Positions 38,056 through 48,388 of a stretch of 64,000 bases of DNA are shown in pieces. The notes under the pieces were generated by a model that saw nothing but the letters and a program-made list of their open reading frames with translations, did not search any database and was not told the DNA's origin. A program made the position numbers and the translations under genes. Source of the DNA: Bathynomus jamesi (Eukaryota > Arthropoda > Malacostraca > Isopoda > Cirolanidae). The stretch is from assembly GCA_023014485.1 (NCBI GenBank), contig JAJOZX010001867.1:105001-169000 (forward strand). Reading direction: 5' to 3'. The stretch's first letter is position 1. Each line of letters opens with the position of its first letter.

Positions 38056-39606
38056 CAGTGGTGGGCACAGCTAACCGAAAAGTTAGCTTCGATAACCGCT
38101 GAACCGCTAACTCAAAACTTAACTTCGATAACGCTAAACCGATAAACCGCTAAAAAATTTAGCGGAAGCTAACGATAACCGCTAACCGCTAACTTTTATT
38201 ATATGAATTTAGCTTCGGTTTGGTTTTTTGGCTCTAAAAACCCTTAAAGAGAGCTGAAATTTTAATATGTTGCAGCTTAGACATAGAGCTTTCCAAAAAG
38301 GTATAGCATGCCAAGATCAGATGATGATCAAGGTGTACATAAATAATTAAATGAACAAATGAAATTAAACATTAGTTTACATTCAACATACAGTTTATTT
38401 ACAGTACAAAAAGTATTAAACGAATCAAAAATATTAAGAAATAAAAATACACATAAAAAATAACTTTAATAAATAATCTAATAATGCATTCACTCTGGCT
38501 TGGCCTCCTGCTCCTTCTCCATCGCCTCGACGTGATGCTGGTTGCCCTTCATGAACATCAGCCTCTCAAAGTTGGCATCTGACAAGGTGGCCCCTCCAGC
38601 TGGTTATGACTGGCCAAGATCCTCCTGCCCAGGGTGCGGCGGAACATCGACGTCTTGCTGGGGTTCAGCGTCTTGATCAAGCTGACAAAGGTGGGGGACT
38701 CCACTACATGCAGCGGTAGCATGTTGCAGACGAACAGGTCCACAATCCTTGTGTCCACCACAGACTGACGGACGCCAGTGCCAGCAGCTGATTGGCCAAA
38801 CGCCTCACCAATGGTGGGCTGGCGTATTTTCTTTGCAGGTGGCTGCGACGACTGGCTGCTGCTCCTGCTACTGGCACTGCTACCAGAAGATTGCCTGTGT
38901 TTCTCACGGGAAGAGCCGGCCTTGATCCTCTCCTCAAACTGGATGGCATGCGCTGGGTAGTTCCTCTTGACATGCGACTTCAAGTTGTAGAGGCTCGACG
39001 CGTGTCCCTTGATGGTGGTCTCCTTGGGCTGGCACAAGACGCACCGGAAGTACAAGAGGTTGGCGTTTCTCTTATCCCTTGACATAAAGACAAAGTAGTC
39101 CTCCAGGTGGGGCCACGGGTTCTGAGACTCCTGGTTGGGCTGGTCCTGGCGGACCTGGCCATCAACAGGCCCAACATCCTCAGGCGGAACCAAAACGTCT
39201 TCACTTTCCATTGCAAAAACTTGTAGACTCGGTAAACTGACGAAAATATGTTTATGATTACGTACGCTGTCGCTGACACTGTAAGACTGTAACGTCGTAA
39301 GTGAACTGAACTGCAGAATTACACAACGCTGCTCAGCTGCTGCTGCGTCGACCAATCACGTCTTGTGTTTACACGTAGTCAGCCAATAGCGTGCCAGACT
39401 GACTGTTGCAGACACGCTCAGAACAGACTGGAACAAACATGTATGATTTTAGGGTTAGCGGACTTAAAGTTAGCGGAACTAAATTTAGCGGAAGCTAATT
39501 GGTCCGCTAACGGTTCTCAAAGTTAGCGGAAACGCTAATCCGCTAACGGAAAAGTTAGCTTCGCTAATTAGCGGTTAGCGGATTAGCGGAACCGTGCCCA
39601 CCACTG
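38056..39606 (-). mobile_element. hAT element, TSD CCGGTCAG, same terminal type CAGTGGTGGGCAC
   Basis: Termini CAGTGGTGGGCACAG and CCGTGCCCACCACTG are flanked by exact 8-bp duplications CCGGTCAG (38,048-38,055 and 39,607-39,614). Subterminal regions are full of GTTAGCGG-type repeats, paralleling the GTTAAC repeats of the 26-29 kb family. It is a related family with a separate diverged repeat motif. Confidence 0.9.
38558..39355 (-). pseudogene. hAT transposase N-terminal part with BED zinc finger
   Basis: On the minus strand the protein from MESEDVLVPPEDVG has a BED-type finger (YFRCVLCQPK ... SSLYNLKSHVKRNYPAH). A Ser-rich linker follows, then KKIRQPTIGEAFGQ and RIVDLFVCNMLPLHVVESPTFVSLIKTLNP, the usual start of hAT catalytic regions. 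It then jumps to a C-terminal tail (RRTLGRRILASHNQLEG); the catalytic middle is deleted. The last codons near 38,490-38,560 resemble the end of the hATC frame at 29,600. It can bind DNA at most. Confidence 0.8.
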
Positions 39607-39879
39607 CCGGTCAGATATGCTATCCATTACACCATGGGCAATCGGAAGATCCCGGGTTCGATTCCCGGGTGGTAACCTCATTTTTCATTTGTTCGTTCTT
39701 CCTCCTCATCTTGTGCGGAACGTTCTTCTACACAAGCGTCGTTCTTTACATATATATTATAAAGGGTGTCAGGAAATGATTGCCCCCCCCCCCTCCTGTA
39801 CAGAAGAAACTGAAAGGAATAGAAAAAAACAGACAAAACCACGCGAAAGAGCGTTTAATTTGAATAAAAAACACTTGTT

Positions 39880-41023
39880 TTAATATCGGGTGTTGCCCCC
39901 ATTTGCAGCTCTGACGGCCATTAATCGACGGGGGTATGATCCCAGAAGTGTCTCAAAGAGATCGGTATCATGACTCATTTCTTCAAGGACTTCGTTGATC
40001 TTTGCAGTCATAATTTCTGTTGAATACCGATTCTGAATGGGTTGTTCCAGCATTAAGGACTCCACCCGATCCTTCATGATGGATCCGACATGTTCACAGA
40101 CATTAAGATCGGGAGAATTGCCAGGCCATTCATTATTTCCGAAAAAATCAATGTTATTGTCCTTAAGCAGTTGTTGAGTCGCAAGTGCTTTCATACAGGG
40201 GGCTTTGTCGTGAAGAAAGGTTGCCTGTTCAACATCCAAAACACACTCGGGGTCTTTCAAAAACGGAATTACATGTTGGGCTAAAATTACATTTCGAAAA
40301 TAAGGCCCATCCCAACTGGTTCCTCTTGGTTTGATAACCCAGATGAGCTTCCGAATAGAGAACATAATGAAAACACCCACACATGCTGGATTTTTTACTA
40401 TTTCTCGATACTTCTGGTCGTCTGGGACTTCATCAGGAGTTGTTGCCCAAACCCGATCATTCTGAAAATTTGGTTTTGGAGACATAAACGAAGAATTTAT
40501 CGCTGACAACCAAGTGAAGGAAATCGTCTTCCGTCCATTCCTCAAGATAATCACAAAACCATAGCCGATCTTCAATATTAAGATCACTCTTCCGTGGCTT
40601 AGCTACTTCATGCCAAGCACTCAAGCCTTGGCGAACTCGAAATTGATGCACAAGTTGCCGATTGACTATCTTACCACGACGGATAAGTATCTTTTTCGCT
40701 ACCTCAGAGCAGCTCTTCTTTCGGCGCCGTGATGCAGCAAGCACAATGTCTTTCGATTCTTGAGATAATTTCTCCGGTCTTCCTCCTCGAAATTCTGTTT
40801 CACAATCTTCAGGATTCTTATTCCAATTCCTTTTGACAAAGTCTTCTGATCTTTTTAATCTCTCAGCCACCCAGTGTCGAGTTATGAAAGTTGCACCAGC
40901 TTCCTTTGCTTCACGAAATGTGACAGCTGGAATGCGGTCAAGAACTCGCTTTTTCTCTGAATCGTTCAAAATAGATGATGCCATGGTTTCTGTGGGGAAA
41001 AAAATGGTAAGAATTAAAATCAC
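39880..41023 (-). pseudogene. DD37E Tc1/mariner transposase, one frameshift
   Basis: The N-terminal frame (41,023-40,457) has helix-turn-helix regions (AVTFREAKEAGATFITRHWVAERLKRSEDFVKRNW; EVAKKILIRRGKIVNRQLVHQFRVRQGLSAW). It reaches the first catalytic Asp in HLVVSDKFFVYVS. The remainder continues in another frame to 39,880 with the second Asp in FLHDKAPCMKA and Glu in NSPDLNVCEHVGSIMKDRV. I count 37 residues between the latter two, giving a DD37E signature. The C-terminus (RRLMAVRAANGGNTRY) is complete. One frameshift near 40,460-40,520 disables it; otherwise it looks young. Confidence 0.85.
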
Positions 41024-41035
41024 AGGAATAGAATA

Positions 41036-41711
41036 CAGGGTGTTTCTAAAGTAACCATCTATTTTGCGAAATAATATGAATTATAAAAAAAACACCTTTA
41101 AAACATGGAAATATATATATATATATTTGTAAGCTCGGCACACATTATTGCTCTTCGTGGATAATCTTCTTCTTGTAAGTTGTGGAACACTTGAATGTGG
41201 TATGGCTTTTTCTTTAAATCATAACGTAGAATTCTGTAAACCGTTGTTTGTGGAATTTCTAATCTGTGGGATGCGCTCCGAATCGATAATTGTGGATCCT
41301 CTTCGAATGCTTCTTGAACAGATTCGATTCTTTCGTGAGATCTTCTTGGCCGTCCAGATCTACGCTCGTCATGCACAGATCCAGTCCTCATAAATTTGTT
41401 TACTAATTCGCGAATAGCCTGGTCTCTAGGGCCTGTTTTACGAAACCTTCTCTCAAACTTTTCTCTAATTTCATTGCACTTCATGCCTTTTATCCTGCAT
41501 GTTACTACATAAACCCGTTCTTGCACATTCATCATCACTGATATGGGTCTGAAAATAAAATAAAATAATTAACAAAAAATCGTGTAAAGCAATTGAAATA
41601 TTATAAATACATGAATTTTGTATAACAATGCACATACCATTATGCCAATATAACAATTGTTTAAAATCACCCTATTTCACCAAAATAGATGGTTACTTTA
41701 GAAACACCCTG
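41036..41711 (-). mobile_element. Nested mariner-like element CAGGGTGTTTCTAAAGT, TA target
   Basis: TIRs of ~32 bp start CAGGGTGTTTCTAAAGTAAC and are flanked by TA (41,034-41,035 and 41,712-41,713). The 676-bp element holds only the N-terminal part of a transposase and is inserted inside the DD37E element. Confidence 0.9.
41098..41538 (-). pseudogene. N-terminal DNA-binding part of a mariner-like transposase
   Basis: The 146-aa frame begins MMMNVQERVYVVTCRIKGMKCNEIREKFERRF and continues with AIRELVNKFMRTGSVHDERRSGRPRRSHERIESVQEAFEEDPQLSIRSASHRLEIPQTTVYRILR. These are the two helix-turn-helix units with the GRPR linker typical of the DUF4817 mariner-like group. The DDE core is deleted: after DYPRRAIMCAEL the sequence runs into a (TA)n tract. 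A protein that binds TIRs but cannot cut could act as a repressor if expressed. Confidence 0.8.
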
Positions 41712-41824
41712 TATAATGTTTTTTATTCAGATTTTAACGCTCTTTCAAGTGGTCTCGCCGGTTTTTATCTATCTCTTCTAGTTTTTGCTCTACAGGGGGG
41801 GGGGCAATCATTTCCTGAAACCCC

Positions 41825-41873
<49 letters not shown>

Positions 41874-41929
41874 TTAGACCAAGTTAAAAAATAAAATAAA
41901 ATTTGACCCGATCGTACATCACAAGTTGT

Positions 41930-42690
41930 TGCGGTTGTTTAACCGCCTCCTTAACAGCAAAGATCGTGTGACGGAGAGGACTTAAGAGTTTTACGTGGGT
42001 TCCGAACCACGGGTCGCAACCATAGGCGTAGGAGGCGGGGGGATCAGGGGGGTCAATTGCCCCCCTAAATTCAGTCCGACTAAATTTTTCGGGCAATTAC
42101 ACCCGATAATTCGGCAAAAGCCCAGTACACATTTTCAATAAACGATTTCACCCAATTTTTTTATGATTTTCACATAGGACATCATCTCTTTGCCCGAAAT
42201 GTATGTCTTCAGAATGATCTTGAACCATGCAATATTTAGATAGATAGATAGATAGAATAACCTTTATTAATAATAAAAAATAATTTTTTTCAATTTACAA
42301 TAACATGAATAACTGTGAAGCTCGCCTATCTATTTTATTTAGTTTGGCCCTTAGCTTTAGGCTTTACTGGGCTCTTATTAAAAATAAGCAGCTAGTTGTT
42401 ATTAATTAATAATAATAATAAATAAATAAATAAGTAAATAAGTATTATTAATAGTTAAAACATGTATTACAATATTAAACAATATTAATGGACAATATTA
42501 AATAATATTAGTGGACATTAATTCTAGATTTTTGTTAGTACGTCATTATTAATCGGGATTTCAACTTGGTTTTAAACAAATTTACATTCACAATATTTTT
42601 TATATCGGCAATTTTTTCTACCCAATGTCGCTTAACTTAACTGATCTTACGGGAGGCGGTGTTGCTACATGACCACGACGTAGCTTTACA
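41930..42690 (-). repeat. 5S-headed SINE split by unidentified sequence
   Basis: The body at 41,940-42,020 (gacggagaggactt, cgtgggttccgaaccacggg) matches 53,880-53,935. The 5S-like head is separated from it and lies at 42,621-42,684 (acccaatgtcgcttaactt, gggaggcggtgttg). The ~590 bp between begin with 'cataggcgtaggaggcgggg' and contain a (TAGA)n run at 42,240. It looks like an insertion into the SINE, but I cannot see its right end. Confidence 0.5.
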
Positions 42691-43098
42691 TCATAGATTG
42701 TCAACTTTTTTGTGAAGACACGTTACATGAACGTTACATGATGATAAATTACTTATGTCTGTGTATTGTATTAGAATATATTAGAAATTGTATGAACTAA
42801 ATTTTTAGGCCTTATTAAACTTTCGAATTGTACTGGATTTTTCCATATTTTGGTTATGACCAGCACCCTCTTCCATTACGCAGACCACGCAGTGTGCGTG
42901 GGGCCCCGCGAGGCGGGAGAGCCCCCAGCGAGCGGTATAAAATTATTAATTAATGAATGATTGACAAAAATAAAAAAAAGGGCCAAATTTTGATTTTTTA
43001 AACTCTTCCAGCGCTATTCATTTTATTTCCATATATAAAATCTAGCAATTTTTTTTGTTAAAATCATAAAAATTAAAATGTAAACAAACGCCTAATGT

Positions 43099-43446
43099 GT
43101 GCCATCAGATCTGCCATCTCAGAAGATGCCTGCACTGGAATTGCTGACTTACATACACGAGAAGCAGCTGATAGGGTTACATCCAAACCTATGGATTGCT
43201 CTCAGAATTGCAGTCACTCTTCCAGTGACCGTAGCGACAGCTGAAAGAAGCTTCAAGTTGAAGCTAATTAAAACGTACCTCAGGTCAACACTGGCACAAG
43301 AGCGTCTGAGTGGGCTTGCCATCATAAGCATCAATCGGGAGGTAGGCCGGAAGCTTTCCTATGATGATATTATTGATGAATTTCCAATAAAAAAAAGCCA
43401 GGAGAGAAAGGTTTTGAATGTCTGTGATATATATCTATCTAAATAA
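43099..43446 (+). pseudogene. hATC-domain remnant of a hAT transposase
   Basis: The 115-aa frame contains WIALRIAVTLPVTVATAERSFKLKLIKTYLRSTLAQERLSGLAIISINREVGRKLSYDDIIDEF. This is the C-terminal dimerisation block typical of the ZMYM-like/52-kDa repressor hAT proteins. Everything upstream of it is missing, since the left terminus lies only 240 bp away. The natural stop follows DIYLSK. Confidence 0.8.
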
Positions 43447-43573
43447 ACTTGATTTTTTGTATATTTAATTGTATATAAACCATTTTATCGTGCGAAATAT
43501 ATATATAACTTTATTCAAGGGTTTGTTCTTAGGGAAACGTAGGTTAGCGAGGAATATGAGGACGAAGAGATGG

Positions 43574-43622
43574 TACATGTTTATTTACAAACGTTTCGGA
43601 AATTTTCATTTTCCATCATCAG
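43574..43622 (-). ncRNA. Hammerhead-ribozyme-like core, left copy
   Basis: Reading the minus strand from 43,622, CTGATGA is followed by a hairpin (tGGAAA..TTTCC) and then GAAAC and a possible short helix III (GTTT/AAAC). That is the CUGAnGA-stem-II-GAAA layout of hammerheads known in Penelope-like elements. Helix I pairing is not convincing by eye, so self-cleavage is uncertain. Confidence 0.4.
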
Positions 43623-43942
43623 TGCTAAAATTATAAAAACAGATAAAAAATTACTAAACGGAAACTTATGCAATATATTTAAATAAACGTATGATATTAA
43701 TGGCGTTAGGTAATTAAAATTAAAAAATAAAATAATATGAAATATAGAAAAGTGATCAGTCTTCAAATATAAAGTAAGCGAACAAAATTGAGAGGAGTCT
43801 TACCAGGTTGTTATTGTCGGGGTAAGGAGACTGATTGAGCAAAGAGTTGGGAATGAATGGTTGTTGGAAGGTGTCCATATTAGAAGAGTTGGAGCCAGAC
43901 GCAGCGATGGTGAATTTCTTCTCAGTGGTAGGATATGACAGT

Positions 43943-44420
43943 TTATTTGGCTATGTTTAAGTTAAAGGCAGAACTATAGTCGTTGAGAGTTGGTTTAATA
44001 CTGAGAATGTGTAGGAACCCCAGAATGCAGAGGTCGGTTAGATGGTTGGTTGTGTTGATAATTTTGAAATTGGAGGGAAGTAGTGGGTGGTTGTGAAGGT
44101 GGCAGTGATCTCTTATTGCTGATTTACAGGGTTTATTTAAGGGTTGCGATGGTCCGGTAGAAATACCGCGATGCTCGTCCACTCTGGTCCACTGGCGAAT
44201 GGTGCTGCCAATACAGTTCGCTTTACAGCGAACACGAACACAGTTGAAAACGTAGATGATGGACGATGCCATGGGCTAATGTGTTTTTTCTTTGTGGTTG
44301 AAGTATGATTTGATGCTATTATTGTTGGTGAAAACGAATTGAAAGTTAATTTGAGGGTAAAGAAGGGTGAATAGGAGGCGGAGTTCTGAAAGTATTTTGT
44401 GGCTGATATGATCGTAATAG
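43943..44420 (-). pseudogene. Inverted copy of the Penelope-like GIY-YIG C-terminus
   Basis: The minus-strand frame reads SSIIYVFNCVRVRCKANCIGSTIRQWTRVDEHRGIS and ends FNLNIAK, matching 46,155-46,472 on the plus strand. The frame upstream (44,475-44,280) belongs to the linker between RT and endonuclease in another frame. Confidence 0.75.
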
Positions 44421-44479
44421 GGAAATTAGGCGTCCTAATTCCAATTAGAACTCCAATTCCAACTCCTAAAACCAATTAG

Positions 44480-45825
44480 ACCTAAACTCCAACCTTCAGC
44501 CCCTAAATCCTGGTCAAACTCTTTCTAACTTTTCTAATAGAACTTTAAGTACCAATGAAAGACGAGTCCTCTCCTTAAGCCTAGATTTTAAATTACCAAA
44601 TTTTGAGATAAACTATTTTAAACACATTTTATCATTCGAAAAACTCTTTCATAGTTTAAAACAATTTCCAATAGTTGATGAGACAAAACTTCCATTCTTA
44701 AAGTCTTCAATTACCCACATCGCAAATAAACATTTTTGTAATTTAAACCTCACAAAGTTTTTTCCCCCTAATCAATAGAAGAGACTTCTCCTGCCTTAAA
44801 GAACTATCTAAAGACGACTCCATCATTATCTTACGCCCCTAACAAAGGTAAATGCACCGTCCTTCTTAATAAATCGGATTACATTAATAAGGTTAACAAC
44901 GTTCTCAACGATTCCACCAAATTCAAAAAGATTAATGACAATCCCTTAACACTTTCTCTAAAACTTGGACAAAATCAACCGTTTCCTCAGAAAACTATAC
45001 GATCAGAATAAAATTTCGGAAAGCATTTACAACCAAGTACGTTCTTCCAGCTCATTCCCAGGTACTCTTTACGGCCACCCCAAAATACACAAACCCAACG
45101 TACTCATTAGACCCATCCTTTCGGCCTACACCACCCACAATTACAAACTAGCAAAATTCCTAATTCCCACCTTAACCCCGCTAACCCAAAACGAATATTC
45201 CGTCACCAATTCCTATGAATTCGCTAAAGAAATACTAACCATAAATAATTCGAATAACCTCCATATGCACAGTTTCGACATAGTATCCCTTTACAACAAC
45301 GTTCCAATTAAAGAAGCCATCGACATCTGTATTAACAACCTATTTGCCAACAATCTGAACACAGTCCTTAATTTAACAAAACAAGAATTCACCAAACTGC
45401 TAACGCTTGCCGCTTCAGACAATTATTTCCTTTTTAATCAACAACTTTATCAACAAACCGACTCACTAGCTATGGGATCCCCCTTAAGTGCCATTTTAGC
45501 CAACACCTTTCTCAGTCACCATGAAAATAACTGGCTACTCCATTGCCCCACCCACTATAAACCACACCTATATAAAAGATATGTTGACGACATCTTTCTC
45601 CTTTTTCACAATGCCAACCACGCCCGCCTTTTTCTTAACTATCTTAATTCCCAACACAAAAACATTAAGTTCACCAAAGAAGACGAATCCAATAACACCC
45701 TACCCTTCCTAGATATAACAATAACAAAACAAAACAACAAATTCAGCACCTCCATATATCGAAAACCCACATACAGAGGCCTAGGTACTAATTATTTACC
45801 TAAGCCACACCCCTTCGCCATATAA
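44480..45825 (+). pseudogene. Penelope-like reverse transcriptase
   Basis: The intact frame 44,965-45,825 carries FPGTLYGHPKIHKPN, RPILSAYTTHNYKLAKFL, HSFDIVSLYNNVPI, DSLAMGSPLSAILANTFL, YKRYVDDIFLLF (catalytic YVDD) and LPFLDITITK, the typical Penelope-like RT order. Upstream (44,480-44,960) degraded codons continue the N-terminal region but with frameshifts and stops near 44,840. The frame ends at 45,825 just before the linker. The catalytic residues are preserved. Confidence 0.85.
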
Positions 45826-45999
45826 AATAAACAGCATCACAACGAAACAGAATTCATTCATAATTTCGGGATCAACAACTCCTTCCCAAAACATCTTTTA
45901 CAATTTTTAACAGAAATTTTCTTAATATTTATCAACCCACCCCCCCACCGCTTAAAGTTCCCACCTTTAAAAAAGACGTACAATACTTTTCATTTCCCT

Positions 46000-46472
46000 A
46001 TTACGATCATATCAGCCACAAAATACTTTCAGAACTCCGCCTCCTACTCACCCCTCTTTACCCCCAAATTAACTTTCAATTCATTTTCACCAACAATAAT
46101 AGCATCGAATCATACTTCAACCACAAAGAAAAAACACCTCAGCCCATTGCTTCGTCCATCATCTACGTTTTCAACTGTGTTCGCTGAAAAGCGAACTATA
46201 ATGGCAGCACCATTCGCCAGTATCAAACCAGAGTGGACGAGCATCGCGGTATTTCTTCCGGAACATCGCAACCCTTAAATAAACCCTGTAAATCAGCAAT
46301 AAAAGATCACTGCCACCTTCACAACCACCCACTACTTCCCTCCAATTTCAAAATTATCAACACAACCAACCATCTAACCGACCTCTGCATTCTGGGGTTC
46401 CTACACATTCTCAGTATTAAACCAACTCTCAACGACTACAGTTCTGCCTTTAACTTAAACATAGCCAAATAA
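46000..46472 (+). pseudogene. GIY-YIG endonuclease domain of the Penelope-like element
   Basis: Pieces on the plus strand read IIYVFNC, then a CxxC-like step, GST, R and EHRGIS, followed by a His-rich segment (KDHCHLHNHPLLPSNFKII) and LGFLHILSIKPTLND. This order is the GIY-YIG nuclease with its C-terminal finger. A frameshift around 46,190-46,235 separates the N-terminal and C-terminal parts. The enzyme would nick target DNA for priming. Confidence 0.75.
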
Positions 46473-46808
46473 ACTGCCATATCCTACCACTGAGAAGAAA
46501 TTCACCATCGCTGCGTTTGGCCCCAACTCTTCTAATATGAACCCCTTCCAACAACCATTCATTCCCAACTCTTTGCTCAATTAGTCCTCTTACCCCGACA
46601 ATAACAACCTGATAAGACTCCTCTCAATTTTGTTCGCTTTTTACTTTATATTTGACGACTGATCACTTTTCTATATTTCATATTACCTATTTTATTTTTA
46701 ATTTTAATTACCTAAACACCATTAATATCACACGTTTATTTAAATATATTGTATAAGTTTCCGTTCATTATATTTATTAATTTTTTATCTGCTTTTATAA
46801 TTTTAGCA

Positions 46809-46855
46809 CTGATGTTGGAAATTGAAAATTTCCGAAACGTTTGTAACTAAACATG
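46809..46855 (+). ncRNA. Hammerhead-ribozyme-like core, right copy
   Basis: This is the same motif as at 43,574-43,622. The core reads CTGATGT here (the last A of CTGATGA is T), with stem II intact and GAAAC at 46,834-46,838. The core substitution would be expected to impair cleavage. Confidence 0.35.
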
Positions 46856-46881
46856 TACCATCTCTTCGTCCTCTTATTCCC

Positions 46882-46929
<48 letters not shown>

Positions 46930-47047
46930 GAGGCCCCAAAGATATTTGCGCGTAGAGCCCCCAAAAGGTTGGAGCCGGCACTGGTTATAACATTAAATAT
47001 ATTGTTTAGTTTTACTTAAATATATCTACCATCAACTGTGTACAATA

Positions 47048-47172
47048 CGTAGCCTATAAACCCTATCTCTACTCTTTACAATATCTCCTACTCTAGAAGT
47101 AAACCACAAGGGCTTATTATTTACTTTCGCACACGCTTAATCTTGTACAGTACACATTCCTCATTTATAGTC
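47048..47172 (-). mobile_element. Short CR1 fragment
   Basis: About 125 bp are ~90% identical to 59,808-59,935 of the CR1 LINE in the same orientation (shared 'gtaaaccacaagggcttatt'). Confidence 0.75.
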
Positions 47173-47179
47173 CACCAGT

Positions 47180-47954
47180 CACATAGACTGCCACGTTTCT
47201 CTTCTTTGGTGTTCTGCTTGTAGGCAGGTCCAGTTTCATAGATATTAGCTAAGTTCATGAAATTAACGAAGATTGAATAGTGGTGGCTACCGACTTCCTT
47301 CTTTACCGCAGGCCCAACTAGCTAGGCCAAGGTCCAGCTAACTAGGAGCCGGGAACTCCTGCCACTGCCTCTTGAGGTCATCTGCCAGCAGTCCCATCCA
47401 CCATTGCTTCTAACCAATGGTTTCACTGTATTTCTGGCAAGGGGACTGGCGAGTGCTACACCTTGCCCAAAGGTGACCCAAGACTACGCAGGGGAGGGGG
47501 CATCTAGTTCCTGAGGTGACTTGCAGCCATACCCGTATATCCTGATCCTAATCCTGCGAGTCCCCAAATATGCTGCAATGAGGAAGGTGGCTCCAGATAT
47601 CTCTTTTAACGTGTCTTCTGTTCATTTTGATCAGTGGTTGTTAAATGAATTGACTCCCCTATTTGAATAAAAATAATTATGAAAATCATGCTGTTCTTAG
47701 GGCTTCATCTTGGCAGAGTTAATTAAAATAATGGCAATCAGAGACTGGCCAACTTACATAATTCATTGTGTTGTCTTATAGGAATGAATAAAGGAAATAT
47801 TTTCTTCCCTTTAACTCCCTCTTAATTCTTGTTTATTCTGAGCAACAGATAAAATTGAAAATCATTTACTTCTCAGATCAAGACAGCAAATGTGATGTTT
47901 GTAGATAAACCCATTACGCACCGACAATGCCCAAATCGCTGATGACCTCGAAAG
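47180..47954. other. Unassigned DNA
   Basis: The stretch is of moderate GC with a block at 47,280-47,580 that looks like an old dispersed repeat, but I can assign no family, gene or RNA. Confidence 0.35.
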
Positions 47955-48388
47955 GGGCCATTCAAAAATTATGTAACGCAGAAGGGGGTGGGGGTTAGAG
48001 CAGGTGTTACAGTGTATTACATGGAGGTGGGGGTGTCACCTCAAGTGTTACATAACACTTCACTACAAATACATAAAACTAGGAAATGACAAGATATGTA
48101 ATTTCAGCACGTACTATGTATATAATATAGTTGAGTAACAAATTATTATCATGCATAAAAAGGTGTTTTGAGTAAGTGATGAGCAACAAGTTTTTGGTGA
48201 AAGAGAAGTAACAATTTATTGAAAATAACATTTTATAGGGCAATGTGACGGGAGGGGAAGGGGTAGTGCTGGTGTTACACAATTTTTTAAGGGGTGGTTG
48301 GATAGGTGTAACACTGTAACAGTGTGTTATGCGGGGGTGAGGGTATGAATTTTGGTGGAAAAAGCGTAACATAATTTTTGAATGGCCC
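47955..48388. mobile_element. MITE with GGGCCATTCAAAAATTATGT termini
   Basis: GGGCCATTCAAAAATTATGT at 47,955 and its inverse at 48,369-48,388 enclose ~430 bp. Internal G-rich segments with 'gtgttac' repeats are also inverted. No TSD is clear and there is no coding sequence. Confidence 0.7.

Larger units (their letters stand above)
37880..39760 (-). repeat. tRNA-like inverted repeat, diverged copy of the 33-kb family, split by hAT
   Basis: The left part (37,880-38,055) and right part (39,607-39,760) share the sequence framework of the 33-kb array (acgacgcttgt, ccgcacaagatgagg). A minus-strand tRNA-like sequence with B box (38,000-38,055) is completed after the hAT element at 39,607-39,637 (A-box region 'ccattacaccatgg'). 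A plus-strand partial copy ('ggttcgattcccgggtgg') follows directly. This copy has better acceptor/T-stem pairing than the 33-kb ones. Confidence 0.6.
39762..41825 (-). mobile_element. Tc1/mariner element of DD37E type, TA target
   Basis: Inverted ends GGGTGTCAGGAAATGATTGCCCCCC (left, 39,764) and the matching ..GGGGGCAATCATTTCCTGAAACCCC (right) lie between TA dinucleotides. G/C runs next to the termini differ in length. The transposase gene occupies the left two-thirds on the minus strand. A second mariner-like element (41,036-41,711) is nested between the transposase start and the right TIR. Confidence 0.85.
43490..46885 (+). mobile_element. Penelope-like retroelement with inverted 3' ends
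   Basis: The plus-strand copy runs from about 44,420 to 46,885: RT, then GIY-YIG endonuclease, then a 3' region. A second 3' segment (43,490-44,420) lies inverted on the left: the same endonuclease C-terminus and 3' region on the minus strand. Inverted or partially tandem flanks are characteristic of Penelope-like elements. Both 3' regions hold a hammerhead-like core. The two endonuclease copies differ by a few substitutions, so the duplication is not brand new. Confidence 0.85.
42861..46983 (+). mobile_element. hAT-type frame with near-exact TSD GTTATRAC enclosing a Penelope-like element
   Basis: The left terminus CAGCACCCTCTTCC and right terminus (inverted) CAGTGCCGGCTCCAACC are flanked by GTTATGAC (42,853-42,860) and GTTATAAC (46,984-46,991), an 8-bp TSD with one change. 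Only the left ~600 bp and right ~70 bp belong to the hAT element. The rest is the Penelope-like element inserted later in an AT tract. Confidence 0.65.

Noticed and set aside
41820..41870. Promoter TATA boxes in (TA)n tracts throughout
   Set aside because: These are microsatellites; TATA matches there carry no information.
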